DNA of 64,000 nucleotides from Phytophthora sp. 'mugwort' (GCA_033558025.1 JAUCEF010000017.1:682001-746000); one strand, 5' to 3'. Shown: positions 21,073 through 32,500, numbered from the stretch's first letter. Translations and numbers: made by a program. Notes: a model not told the origin generated them from the letters alone.

Positions 21073-23400
21073 CTACGTCGCCTTCTTTCGCTTATGATTA
21101 GGCTTTGAGCCTGGCTTCGGATCTTGTTGCTTGTCCAGTTTCGGTGGTTCCAACGTTATCGGTGGCGTGGTATCACGTGATAGTGTGACTGTTGTCGACC
21201 AAGGTCGGAATACACAGCCGTACGTGAGCTTGAAGTTCTCCACAGACAGCTCGTTTTTGTTCGCAGAGAGTCTCAAAGTCGCGGCCATCACAGGTTGTGT
21301 CATACAATCTAACTTTCTGCAACTGTTGTTCCGTCCTCGATCGTCGTGATAAAGGTTGAGTTGCCTCGTGGCCACTTGATACCCAACCCAAACTTGGTAT
21401 TCAGCTCGCTCATTGCCTTGCTTCCAAACCTGTTTCGGAGTCTGTTGTAGTGCGGCAGCCTGCCATCTACTTCTTTCGGTCAGTTGGGACAGCTTCTCCA
21501 GCAGCCCTTCCATTTGGAACCCTTCTCATTTGTAGTTCTTGAACGGCTGCTACTTTAGACCTTCAAGGCATGCTTGTTGGCAATCGTTTCCGGCACCCTC
21601 CAGGGAAACCCGTGAATTAGCGGATGCGAAAAAAACTATACTTCATTCCTCCTTCAACCTTCTCAACTTGTGCCGATCGTGTCCCGCGATTTCGTCTTCC
21701 CCGTTGCCACACTCCACTCTCCAATATATTTCATCTGCTTGTTGCTCGAGTTCGATGATTCCTCTTATGCTTTCTGCTGAATTCCTTCATATTCTTCATG
21801 CATGTCCGGTTGTTGCCATTTCCCAGTCGTACATGCCGTCCAATTTGGTCTGATGCCTCATCCTCAATCGATTCTGGATTTGAAGTCCAGACCCTATATT
21901 AATCTCTGGTGTGCTGGCTAGAACGGCTAGCCCCCATCGCCGTATCTTGTCCTGCTGACGCATCTTTCCTGCCACTGTTGGAATGATCATGGAGTACCTA
22001 TTTACCCCAACGCGCTGTATCTAAAGCTCTAAAAGCGTGCATGGTCGCATCCTGTTATACTTTCTCCGCTGAAGCACGTTTCCGGTTTGATCCCGGATCC
22101 GTGGGTTTCCCTCCCAGCTATAGGCCGGCCAGAACACTTCCTGCTCTGCTGTCCGCTGGAGCGGCTCCCATTTCATTTGCCCAGGCATCTCGATGATCCA
22201 TTCGGCCTCTGATGACAAGCTTACCGCCTCCATCGCTAACTCCGTGAGTTTATGCTGCTCGTTAGCTTGCTGGTATTCCGCTTCCTCCTTTGGCGGTGCA
22301 ATCCACGCTCCGATCAATCTTTGCAGCCTGTTTCCAGTTGACTGCCACTTCCGCTTGCTCCTCTTCTTTGCTGTGTCGGCGTCACTCCTTCCATCCACGC
22401 TGTTGATGCTTCTCTCCATGACCAGGCCTTCCAGTCCTCAAAGTAGTTATCCCAGCGCTGTATCAATCAGAGCATCGTCTGCTTAACCTTTTGTGTCTTG
22501 TACGCCGCTGGCACTGACGCTAATCCTACAGCTCCTGCTTGTTTAGGTGTGTACAATGGCCCCGGGTTGATTTGTGTCTGGCAGCTTTGCGAATGGTACC
22601 ACTTTTGTTGTTGGAGATTGCGGTCTGAGCATCAGCCCAGCTCGGCATATAAAAGACCGCCGCTGTGAAGAGGACCGATTGCAACATGGTCGCGTTTAAG
22701 ATCTGCACTCGGTTGGCCAGACTGGTTGCTAACTGCACTGCCGTCGCCAACCTTCTCTGCACGATCCTTATCCTCGCTGCCCAGTTCACCTCCCCTGTTC
22801 CAACTGCGTGACCTAAATACCTGACAGTGTCCCCGTGCCTGAGTACCGGAGTTCCCCTGTATTCTTCCACCGCCGTATTCAGGAGGATCACGTGACTCTT
22901 GGTCGGTTGCACCTGGAACCCCGAAAGCTTGCCGAACCTCTCCACCAACTGCAGCACCCGCGTGCAATTGTTTAGTCTCGTTTAAGAATACCGTTGATCA
23001 TCGACGAACGCTGAGAACGTGTGCCACTCCCCTGTTCCCCCTGGAATTGGAATGCCGACTATCGTTGCATCCTGTCTGATCGCCGTCGCCAATGCTTTCC
23101 CCTACTAGGATAAATAATAGTGGTGCAAGTGGGCATCCTTGCCTTATGCCCGAGACCACATTCTGGGCTTGCGAGAGTTCTTCATTCACCAGAAACCGCG
23201 CTGTTGTGCCCGCATGTAGCCTCCAAATCATATCCACAAACGCTCGGGAGAATCCAAACTTTAGCAGCGACAAGAATAGAAATTCACGGGCTACTGTGGC
23301 ATATGCCTTTCTGAAATCTAGTAGCAGAATAACTTGGCTAAGCGCCGCCTCTACATCCGGTCTCTCATTTGCAGTTGCCAGAATTGCTAGCATCATCATG
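21073..23400 (-). pseudogene. LINE 1: 5'-truncated L1-like non-LTR retrotransposon (reverse transcriptase)
   Basis: The reverse transcriptase begins abruptly near 23400 with [19 protein letters not shown] and [18 protein letters not shown]. It continues [35 protein letters not shown], then (after frame changes) FSAFVDD, the catalytic Asp pair, and LLQLVERFGKLSGFQVQPTK and VRYLGHAVGTGEVNWAARIR. Downstream frames 22419-22021 and 21513-21073 encode lysine/glutamine-rich C-terminal parts ending NHKRKKAT. Endonuclease and first ORF are absent, as is typical for 5'-truncated target-primed copies. Several frameshifts make it a pseudogene. The upstream junction abuts a MULE frame (next entry). It is related to but distinct from the large LINE at 46.6-55.8 kb. 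Confidence 0.75.
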
Positions 23401-24391
23401 AGATAGAGGAAGAAGCGGTGACCCGCAGTCGGGAACACAGTTTTGGCAGCCGAAAGGCGTCCCTCTGTCGGTCCGACACGGCCGTGAATCTGGTCACGTC
23501 TCCCAACGCGTTTTTTGCCACACTTAAAAACCACATCCTGTAATTGTGGCATTTCTTCGGGACGAGTGCGAAACCGGAGGGGATTATGGTGTTGTTGTAA
23601 TCCGTAGCCATGGCGACGAGATAGACGCCGTAGTTGTTCATTGCTCCCCCTTAAGTGCGTACCATCGAATCCAGATAGAGACGCTTGCCACGCAGCGCAA
23701 TATTACCACCAAGATTCGTTAATACGCACGGCCGCTTGAAGGTCCCCTCTGGCTCTTTTCCAATGGGCCATAGCGTCCCTGGATTATCTTCTGCGTTTCG
23801 TTTGATATATGCCTCCAGCGTTTGGTAGCTCGCCAAGCGGTCTCAAGGGATCTGATCGTCGATATCACCTTTCTCACGAGAAATCTGCTTCGTCAAAAGA
23901 CGCAGGCCCTTGCTCAGCAGGAATGATCGGATTGCAGCTCCAGTCATCCCGTCAGTGCTACCTTCGTAGGATGGCAATATCTCTCTTTCACACGAGCTGT
24001 CGCGGTGCTGTTGAATGGGGTTCTGGAGATCGCGCAGTGAGCCCGCAATCATGCCTTCCACGGGCGGGCGGCCCCTGAATCCCACATGCAAGAGATGATT
24101 GTTACAGAAGTTTTAGCCCATGAAACCATCCACTCCCCGTCACACCCATACACATACATTAAAATCGGGCACTGTAGATCTGCTGACGGCGAAATTTTGT
24201 CGCCGTACTGCTGTCCATGCAGCTTCTTGCAGACATACTTGGTGTTGCCCGAACTGTTGCGCCGAGTGCTGGTACTTTGAACATGAATCTGAAAACCACA
24301 CCGCCCTGCCAGTACCTTCACACGCATTTGCACAGCTTTCTGTGAATGAAGACTCCTGTGCCGAGGGTTTTGGACTTGTCGTACGCAACAT
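23400..24391 (-). pseudogene. MULE (MuDR-like) transposase remnant
   Basis: On the minus strand the pieces appear in order. A zinc-binding N-terminal part is near 24333-24060 (KYVCKKLHGQQYGDK, LQCPILMYVYGCDGEWMVSW, then ISCMWD). A linker runs through SYQTLEAYIKRNAEDNPGTL. Then comes [11 protein letters not shown] with the first catalytic Asp, [20 protein letters not shown], and [12 protein letters not shown] with the second Asp. In the next frame [14 protein letters not shown] follows and stops where LINE 1 begins. These are the FLYWCH/GCM-like zinc finger and MULE DDE domain of Mutator-like transposases. The third acidic residue and C terminus are missing. Frame changes occur near 24080, 23840, 23650 and 23470. 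Confidence 0.65.
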
Positions 24392-25220
24392 CGAATAAGC
24401 CGTACGATCAGCCGGAGGTTTTCAAAAGGGTGTCAGTTCGCTGTAAGCCGACAGTTCTTGCCTTGCCCAGATTACTTAAGACTGAATGACATGACGCCGA
24501 AATTCGTAGCTTTCTAATCTTCTTACTCATCCGCGGTAGCTGTCCCGATGGCTAAACGTGATCTGCGCAGTGCAGCGGTTATGAGGTCGGTTTTGTAGTG
24601 TCCATGGCAGCGCGGCAAAAATATTGCAGGTAGCCTGCTTGGGATGATAGCACGAGAAATGCACTGCAAAGCGGGAGATGAGTTTATTTTCGAAATTAGG
24701 CGCACTTAGCCGAATATATCAAAGCTGGCGTGGCACGACAAAAATCAGTAATACCCTCTAGATTATGTAACTTCCTCCCAACAATTGAGTTGCTGTGTTC
24801 ATATTTCAGCAGTTATTGGTCAATAACGGCTGCATACGAAACTGTTTGGCGTTTCAAAACTGGTCACTGACTTACGTACTGTAGTATCCATGATTATCCA
24901 GAAAAAAACGCAAAAATAGAATCTTGCCTGTGTACTGGGATTACGCAAACTTAATGTACGCCTACTGTTCAGTTGAGGTATCGCCTCAATAAAATCTAGT
25001 TCACGGGTACTGAGTTAGTGGAAATTTATCTGGTAGCCAACGAGCATTGGTACTAATGACGTGATTGTGTGTATTTTGTGGCCGACTCAAATATGATCGA
25101 CACTTCCAAGGCAAAAAAGCATTCTGCTTTTTTTTTGGTTGGTACGGATTAACATCAAACGTTAATAATGCTTTCTGGAATTCATTCCTGCGCATGCATT
25201 ACTGACAGATGTTAACGCAT
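24392..25220. other. Gene-free stretch
   Basis: AT-rich with a short poly-T run near 25127-25136. Only tiny frames occur. No RNA gene or repeat end is recognised. Confidence 0.4.
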
Positions 25221-25890
25221 TTACATGTAGGTGGTGTCAACCCAGCATTCGCTCTCGTAGCCCTCGCCGCGGACCTCGGTGATAGCTACAGGAGTATCAG
25301 CTGCCCGCTGAAGGCGATATGGTTGGCCATGCCGGCGCCTGGGCCCGAGTTGTTGAACTCCTTGAAGATAACATTCGCAGTGCTAGTGGTGGCGTCCCAG
25401 GTAGCCCAGCCCTCGGTCTTAACCACATCGCTGAGCTCGCTGTTCTGTCAGATGATCTTGGCATACGGACGCCACGGACGGCAGAGGACGGTCGAGTTGA
25501 CGCCGCTCTTACCGAACACACGGGTACGATTGAAGACATATGTGGTCGAGCTGGATTCGGATTCACGGCCGCTGGCAGTGATGAAACCAGTGCCAATGGT
25601 CTCGATGTCGCACGACTCAAACCAGGCCTGCGCGTAGCGACCGAAGACGAAGTCGGTGGCACCGTTGATGCACGTGCGTGCGTAGAGCTCGCGGCCCTTG
25701 TCGGTAAGCATGGTGTCCTGGTAGCCCGTGAGGTTGCAAGCGTAAAACTCGTAGTCTGTGGCGTATACATTGACAGCTAGCGCCTGGTCAACATTGCCGC
25801 CTGTGTTGGCGATGTTGAGGCTGTACACCTTCACGTTATCCGAATAGAAGCGCATTGTGCTGGTCATGTCGTTACGAGACTCACCCTTTA
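25221..25890 (-). pseudogene. Pectin methylesterase pseudogene (5' truncated)
   Basis: Pectin methylesterases (CE8) de-esterify plant-wall pectin. Minus-strand motifs occur in order: MRFYSDNVKVYSLNIANTGG, DQALAVNVYA, LTGYQDTML, CINGATDFVFG (catalytic Asp), FITASGR and CRPWRPYAKI (substrate Arg/Trp). TGA at 25450-25448 stops the frame right after RPYAKII, but it continues QNSELSDVVKTEGWATWD, NVIFKEFNNSGPGAGMANH. A frameshift then leads to the natural end ESECWVDTTYM with TAA at 25223-25221. The N-terminal third (signal peptide and first beta-helix turns) is missing; upstream of ~25890 is AT-rich noncoding DNA. With truncation, one stop and one frameshift it is a relic, presumably of a plant-wall-degrading family with active copies elsewhere. 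Confidence 0.85.
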
Positions 25891-25962
25891 CAGTGGCAGG
25901 TAGGGCTCCGAGTATTTAAATACTTAGGGAATATTTTCTGCCACGCGGCAAAAATAAATAAA

Positions 25963-26270
25963 TTAAATACTTTGGAGTATTCCAAGAATAAAAAATAGTG
26001 GATCACACACACAAGGCATCATGTCTTTCCTCTCTGTCACCCATAAAAAAATCTGCACAACTTCGAGCTCAGTGTGTGATTGACCACCCCATGCCGTTAC
26101 CCGCTTGGGGTGAATGAATTGAGGGGGGTGCGCTGCAAAGTACATTCCAGGTTGGTGTAGCCAGTGCCCGTCTGCTTTAAGTACTTCTCAAAGCAGTAGT
26201 TGCACTTAAAGCGGCCGTCTGGTTCGCGCGTGAAGTACACAGCGCAGACTTCTTGGTTCGTGTGCGTCAT
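25963..26270 (-). pseudogene. BED-type zinc-finger fragment, probably from a hAT-like transposase
   Basis: From ATG 26270 the minus strand reads MTHTNQEVCAVYFTREPDG, FKCNYCFEKYLKQTGTGYTN, then degenerates. The C-x2-C pair followed by a GxGYTNL-H-type turn is the BED finger found at the N terminus of hAT transposases in oomycetes. Downstream frames (VVQIFLWVTERKDMMPC) look like the beginning of the transposase body before it fades into AT-rich DNA at about 25960. The histidine pair is not clearly preserved. It is a short relic. Confidence 0.45.
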
Positions 26271-26393
26271 GGCAGATGGAAAGTGCGGAGAGACTGCTGA
26301 GGCTTAGATTCGACTCGGAGCTGCAAACCCAGTCATTTTAAATGGCTGTGAAGTATTCGGGGTAAATTCAGTAGCAATATATATATAAAAATA

Positions 26394-26407
26394 CTCCCTC
26401 CGTTTCA
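26394..26407. repeat. Left terminal inverted repeat of the mariner-like element
   Basis: CTCCCTCCGTTTCA, preceded by TA. Confidence 0.8.
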
Positions 26408-26617
26408 CTACTTGGCGAGAATTGAATTAGCTCTGTTTTATTTTACTTGACAGAGCATTCTGGTTGGTGGAATCCAACGGAGAAGCATGTTATTGGGCCA
26501 CAGCGCCCAATTACTGCTCAGTAAATCACCCCAAACGAGGTTTTGTTGCAGCTCGAGTGATTAACGCGGGAATATGGAAGCTTTAGCGAGCCTACCAACA
26601 ATTGACCCCATTTCACA

Positions 26618-28037
26618 ATGGCGGACCGCCAACGCAAGCCAAACAAGGACCTGACCCCCGAAAAGAAGATCGGCATCGCTGCGTATATGCTAGAGCACTC
26701 GCTTAACCTGAAAGTACCGCGCAGTTTAATTAGTTAGGCTACTGATCTCTTCGGATGCAGTTACAGTTCAGCATCTCGGGTTTGGAGAGAGACCGGCAAG
26801 CACCGGAAGTGCAGCAGCGGGATGCCAAGTTTTAAGAGCAAGCGAGCATGGAAGTTCGGAAAAAAGAAGAAGCTGGGCGACTTACCAGAGAGGCTCAAGG
26901 CCTTGCGTTGGAGAAAGCGGTGGACCATGAGGTCAATTGCTAAGACGATTGAAGATCGTCAGCTTCTATTCAATGGTCGCTTGATGCAGGGGAGATCGTG
27001 CGCCACAGCAACTCGATCAAGCCCCGACTGGCGGAGACAAATATGGCTTCAAGGTACGAAGACTTTTGAATGTGTGGGTCGTATGATACGCTGACTAACG
27101 GTATCGCTATGTAGACTAGAATTTTGCTTGTCGTTTGTCAATACAGAAACCTACGCGTTCAATGACCTCTCCAATCGGATCTTCATCGATGAGAAGTTGT
27201 TTTACATAACGAAGGCTGATATTACCGTTTACACGTCGCCAGGTGAGACTATCCCGCATCGAACCCGTGCCATCCAAGCGCTTCATCACAAAGGTGATGT
27301 TTATGGCTGCCGTTATATGGCCAATCTACACTTCAGATGGTAGTGTCCAGTTTGACGGTAAGCTGGGAATGTGGCCATTCACGGAGCGCGTTCCAGCCAA
27401 AAACGGCTCGTGTAAGAGGCCTGCCGGCACACTAGTAACTCGCCCCGTCACTGTCAGCCGCAACGAGAAGCGCGCAATGCTGATCGATAACGTCATCCCA
27501 GCGATCAAATCTAAGTGCCCGTCTTTTCTTCGAGGCGTTGACCTGGTCATCCAGCAAGATGGCGCTCGTTGTCATGTTCACGAAAATGACCCTGCAATTC
27601 GAGCGGCGTGTACGGCGGACGGGTGGAAGATTCGTGTCGAGGTGCAGCCACCGACCTCAATATCCTGGACGTGCTACGCGATTCAGGCGCTACAGTACGA
27701 AGCAAGTCCGCGCAATATCGACGAGCTTATTGACTGCACGATCGCTTAATACAAGGACCTCAAGGCTGCTGCTACGCTTGATGCCACCTTTGTCTCAACG
27801 CAGAAGATCATGGAGTGCATCATTCAGCACAGAGGCAACAACAACTACAAGCGTCCCCATATCGGAAAGGCAAAGCTCCGTAAAGAAGGCCTGCTGGCAA
27901 AGAATTACTTGCGCGACAGCTCTGTCTATTCAGTTGGTGCAGCGTACCACTTTTTAGTAAGTCATCAACGAGCTGAAAAGGAAGCACTGTCGCGATTGCA
28001 AGTAGAAGCGGTTAGAATATTAATGGCGGAGCAATAA
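26618..28037 (+). pseudogene. Mariner-like transposase (plant-type, probably DD39D), broken
   Basis: It starts MADRQRKPNKDLTPEKKIGI at 26618. The N-terminal helix-turn-helix part has a TAG near 26737, then SVGK-like sequence around 26900 with frame changes. The catalytic domain reads NRIFIDEKLFYITKADITVY (first Asp), PAKNGSCKRPAGTLVTRPVT, VDLVIQQDGARCHVHENDP (second Asp), and in the +1 frame TDLNILDV (third Asp, ~27669). Then come AIQALQYEASPRNIDEL and a C-terminal part ending RILMAEQ at 28037. A deletion of about 10 nt around 27650 removes the usual NSP before DLN. The LDxxFFxAIQALQ arrangement is that of plant-type mariner transposases. Other damage includes TAA at 27747-27749. Confidence 0.8.
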
Positions 28038-28067
28038 CTTCTGTTGGGCACCATACAAAGTGGGCTT

Positions 28068-28140
28068 TGGGCACGTAGCTCAATTGGATAATTGAGCTGC
28101 TAAAACTAAGGTTTTTAGTAAATAAACCATAGTTTTAGCA
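28068..28140. repeat. Two consecutive small hairpins, the first tRNA-D-arm-like
   Basis: AGCTCAATT (28077-28085) and AATTGAGCT (28090-28098) flank a GGAT loop. GCTAAAACTA (28099-28108) and TAGTTTTAGC (28130-28139) follow directly. TAGCTCAATTGG (28076-28087) fits an RNA polymerase III A box, but no B box follows. It lies in the 3' flank of the transposase within the mariner element. Confidence 0.5.
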
Positions 28141-28370
28141 TTTTCAAAACCTCGATTACTGTCATAAATCGTGGTCGATCTCACAGACGTGTACTTTGTA
28201 TTGTCTGACATTCATTTCAGCGCGACGGCTACGCTTTGTCAGCTGTATTACAGACCCCCCTTATCGCACTCGTTATACAGTGCATGTTATTTTCATGTGC
28301 GGTTTTGCTAGTTGCAACTCTAGAACGTACAACACGGCCTCGGCCTGATGGTAAAATAGGTCAAGTAATC

Positions 28371-28383
28371 TGAAACGAGGGAG
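28371..28383. repeat. Right terminal inverted repeat of the mariner-like element
   Basis: TGAAACGAGGGAG, followed by TA. It lacks one G relative to the left end. Confidence 0.8.
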
Positions 28384-29294
28384 TAAAATACTTGTACTTA
28401 ATTTATTCTGTATCAGTATTCTTTTTTTCGGAGCTCTGGTGGCAGGGATGTCCTCCTGTGCCTTGACATGTGTGATAGTCACCTTGTTGCTGGCGTAAGA
28501 CGCGCGTCATCTGCAGGGCTGACGCGTAAAGCCCTGCAGATCCAGGGGCCCGACAGAAGCGAGTATAGCACTTGCTCGTGATAGACGTCTGGGCGCACGA
28601 AGACGGTCTGCTCCGACGTGGTGTTGGGATCCAGCCTCAATACGCCCTCCGCCACAGTCTTGAAGCTATTCTTCTACGCACCCGTGGCATCGACGACAAC
28701 AGCTTCAGCAGGGGGGATCGTGCGCGCGTTCGGCCCACTGCATGGAACCGTCGGCAAGAATTCCGGCAGCGAGGCCGGCGAGAATAACGAGGGTGGGGGC
28801 GAAAATCGGCATTACTTAGGCGTTGGTGGGACAAGGAAACTGTAGGAATGAGCTGCAAGGAAGCACAATAACGGATTTCCGATCATGCTGGCATTCGTGT
28901 GCTCGCGGCTTGCAACTCGCAAATGTTCCCCTTCCCCGCCCAAGTGGCATCACGGATGTCAAGCTTGTGGCACCGAAATGGTCGTGCAAGGACTTTTGCC
29001 ATCGACCACGATGGTAATCTCCAGATATAGCGACAACTGAGAGCCCTCCTCCGTTCGTACGCAAAGGCCGGCCATTAAATTAGAACGTGCTCACACGGAG
29101 TCGCGTGATCTCTAACGGATTGGGTCAGGTATAGTGGCTCTTGCTGTTGTGGCACTGGAAATCACTTGTCCTATGTTGGAAGCGTATAATTTATTAAGAG
29201 ATTTTATTACACCACGAAATGAACGACACTATAAGATCCCTTGTTATCTACGCGTAACGGCTTTCCTATGCTGCAACAAAATACAGGTACCATT
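28384..29294. other. Stretch without a recognised gene
   Basis: Overlapping plus-strand frames at 28572-28845 (Thr/Ser/Gly-rich, e.g. LKLFFYAPVASTTTASAGG) and GC-rich sequence to about 29060 are protein-like in places but match no family I know. The last 200 bp are AT-rich up to the Copia LTR. Confidence 0.3.
28509..28541. repeat. Perfect 12-bp-stem hairpin
   Basis: ATCTGCAGGGCT (28509-28520) and AGCCCTGCAGAT (28530-28541) flank a 9-nt loop, GACGCGTAA. Confidence 0.7.
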
Positions 29295-29559
29295 TGTTAA
29301 GATGTTGGTCGTATCCTGCTGGTGCGGTCATCACCGTGGAGATTGGTCCTTCCAACGCGGCGTCGCAGTTGCGACGAGGTCCGAAAACCAAGAGCGGCTT
29401 GGAACACAGCAGGTCAGAACGATCCTCAGTTTGTATTTTGCATTGTTGGGAGCAGAGCGGACTCGAAGAGAAAAAGAGCAGTCGAGGAGAGGTGTTAACT
29501 AGGAGAAACAAGCGTCTGTTTGTTTACTGTCATCGTGTATCATTCCTGTCTGCGTAACA
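29295..29559 (+). repeat. 5' LTR of the Copia element
   Basis: 265 bp, TG...CA termini. It matches 34385-34655 throughout. Confidence 0.9.
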
Positions 29560-29573
29560 GGGTTATGAGCCCA
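29560..29573 (+). promoter_or_regulatory. Primer binding site, complementary to the initiator tRNA-Met anticodon arm
   Basis: GGGTTATGAGCCCA begins directly at the LTR end. Its complement (TGGGCTCATAACCC) is the initiator-tRNA-Met anticodon stem-loop and not the tRNA 3' end. This implies half-tRNA priming, as in Drosophila copia. Confidence 0.7.
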
Positions 29574-29591
29574 AAGAAGGACGGCTAAAAT

Positions 29592-32500
29592 ATGGATTCC
29601 TTGTCGAAGAAGCTGACGTGGAATGGAACAACGATGGCCGACCAGTCAACTGGAACGGTAGGGACTGGCCGCTGTACAAGAGAACCATGCTTCGGTACCT
29701 CACGTGTATGGACGTGAGAGATGATGAATGGAGGCTGGATGATATCTGCGGTGGTAGCGTGTTGTACGTGAATACGGTTGGTCAAGAGGAAGAAAGACGA
29801 TTGCAGCGCCAAGAGGAATACCCGCCAAGCTGATAGCCAGCTCGCTATCGTGCAAGCTCGCGAGGCAAATCATGAAATATGACTACTGCTCCGAGATGTG
29901 GGACTACCTTGCCAGACGCTTCGAGGGCTGCGAGAACGCGACAACCAAGCTGTATACGCAACGAGCCGTGCGCCAGAAACTGGAAGGGGCATCGTGTCAA
30001 CCAGGAGCAGATGTGGAAAGAAAACACCTTCTGTACATGATGGGACTAAGAGAGCAGTTAGCTGCTTTGGATGCTGGCGTCGGTGACTTGCGGATGGTCG
30101 ACCTAATGGTCAAGTCCATGTCACAGCTCTCGTACAACAGCCAGTTGCAGACCATGATGCTTATCTGGGGTGGTCAGTCAATCAGCACCCCGGACCAAGC
30201 GATGGCCATGATCCTTGTTTTTAAATAAGAACGCGGCGGTGGAGAAACAGCCCCAAGCGCGTCGAAACCCTGAGGCACAAAACAATGGTGGTGCTAGTAT
30301 TGGCGGTGACCGAGGCAAACCACCGCCTAAGTACCAGAACCACAGCAAACCATCGGTGAGAAGTGGAAAACCCAAAAAGCCGCAAGGGAATCACAAGAGA
30401 AGAACAAACGAGAAACGAGGAACAGCAACAGTTCGAAGAAGATCGCGGGAACAAAAATTGCTTCGGATGTCACCAACCCGGCCACGTCCGCAAGAACTAC
30501 CCCGAAGAAGTGAAGAAAAGAACCTGAAAGTTCAAGCAGCAACGGAAGTATCCGAGACTAGGCCAACTTCACTGTCTCCTCAGGTACGACGAGCTACAGG
30601 CAACGAGGGCCTGCGGAAAAGCAGGACGACTTCGCCGCATGGAGCATCAAAGTCTGAAAGGATCGCGCCAAATCGCGACGTCAACCCAACGTATCGGGCT
30701 GATAAAAGGGTGTTCGATACCGGAGCAAACCAGCATCTAGTTGAGACAAGAGGTACTTCGTAAGTTACTGTGAGCTTTCCCCTCAAGAGCGTGAGAAGGG
30801 ACTGTCTACAACGGTCGCCAATTGGCATTGGGGGCATCGATCTATGGGTCCTGGTTGATGGAAATCCCGTTGTGCTTCACATACAAGATGTATATAACTC
30901 GCCAAGAAAGACAAATCTGCTTTCACAGTCCATCGCGACGGAGCAAGGGTTCCAAATTGACTACGACGACTCGGCGCATGAGTACACACTGAGCATGAAC
31001 GGAGCAGTGGCGCTCCAATTAAAATGCAGCCATGTAAGTTGTGGATCTTCACGCAGAGAATGACTTTTTATCGGGGAAGAAACCGCAGAGGGATCCACTA
31101 ACGCCGCAGACAATGATAAACTACGCTATTAGCGAGGGCGTTGCTGACTTGCAGAGCTGGCACGAAAGACTCGGTCACATTTGCCCGCAATTCGTGAGAC
31201 AGATGGCAGACCAAGGCTTGGTCGAAGGGATGCTGCTGTGTAAGAGGCAATTTGACCTCTGTGAGGCCTGTCAACTCGGTAAGCAGCGAGAGAAGACGCC
31301 GCTGAAGAAGCTGGACCCCGGGGTGAAGAGCAGAAATCAACTAGTGTTCGCTAATCTCTTCTTCCCACCAAACAACTACAATTGCACAATGTTCAAGGCT
31401 GTACTGGTAATCATGGACGCCCACACGCGCTTTGTGACGGTGTACCCAGTGCAGACAAAGCTGGCTAGCGAGATAAATGGACTGATCCTCGCTATGTTTC
31501 TTGGGCAGAGCGACAATGGCCAGCGGACAAAGTGGCAGAAGTGTTCACGGATGGCGGTGGCGAATTTGAGAACGAAAACATTAGAACCTGGTACCAGAAG
31601 AAAGGTATCATTCACACGGTGACACCGAAGAAGATGTCTCGGTTGAATATGGTTGAGCGTACCCACCAAACGTTGTGTGGTATGATGAAGGCCATGATGA
31701 AAGACGCAGGTTTTCCAGCATCATGCTGAGTGGAAGCATTGTATTATGCAGTTTATCTGAAGAACCGATCGTTTTCCAGTGCAACAGACCACATGCCCGA
31801 CAAAGAAATGTGGGGGAGAAGACCAGATATCCACCACGTTTAAGTTTGGTGCGTTGGCGTACGTGCACGTCAAAGTGGGGCCGTCGCGGCACAAATTTGC
31901 CGACAACTGCAAAATCGGCTTCGTGCCGGATATCGCGATGGTATGCTCGGATGCAAAGTCTACTTGCCTTTAGAAGGCGCTGTACAAATCGCAGGTCAAG
32001 TGGCAGTCAATGAACAAATTATGTATAAGGATCGACATAAAGATGGCTTCGACCTCAGGGTTCGCGACTGGGCCGTGGCAGAGCACCCCGATTTGACCAG
32101 CACTGAACATAAAGATTACGACTTACCAGTCGTAGGGGGAGTTCTGACGCCGGCGACAGCATGGGTGACGATCGCGAACCAAGAAGTGGCAGAAACGATA
32201 GCACAAGCAGTAGTGAGAAGCTGGTGAAGGCCTGCAATGATGTTGGGCCAAGTGATCGGAGCTTATCGTGGCTGCAACGACCGTTGCTCACTTTCAATGA
32301 CGACGTGGTGCTTCATCCTGACACTTCTCGCAGAAACAAGAGGAGCGAAAGCGTTGTGCCTAGAGAAAGTATGGCTGGAGGCGCAAATATGTTGGAACCG
32401 GACGTTAACATGGACACAATCGACTCACGTGTCAATGGTGAACCGATTAGCTTTGAAGACGACGATGAGGTCACACTGCAGAATTGATGGCCGAAAACTA

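Larger units (their letters stand above)
26394..28383 (+). mobile_element. Mariner-like element with Stowaway-type ends, complete
   Basis: The left end CTCCCTCCGTTTCA (26394-26407) and right end TGAAACGAGGGAG (28371-28383) are inverted copies apart from one missing base. A shared ACTTG motif lies about 3 nt further in on both sides. Each end is flanked by TA (26392-26393 and 28384-28385), the target duplication of mariner elements. Inside is a plus-strand mariner transposase relic. CTCCCTCCGT termini are the hallmark of plant mariner-like elements and Stowaway MITEs. Element length is 1990 bp. Confidence 0.85.

Noticed and set aside
28076..28098. tRNA gene
   Set aside because: The A-box match and small stem are present, but there is no B box, acceptor stem or cloverleaf.
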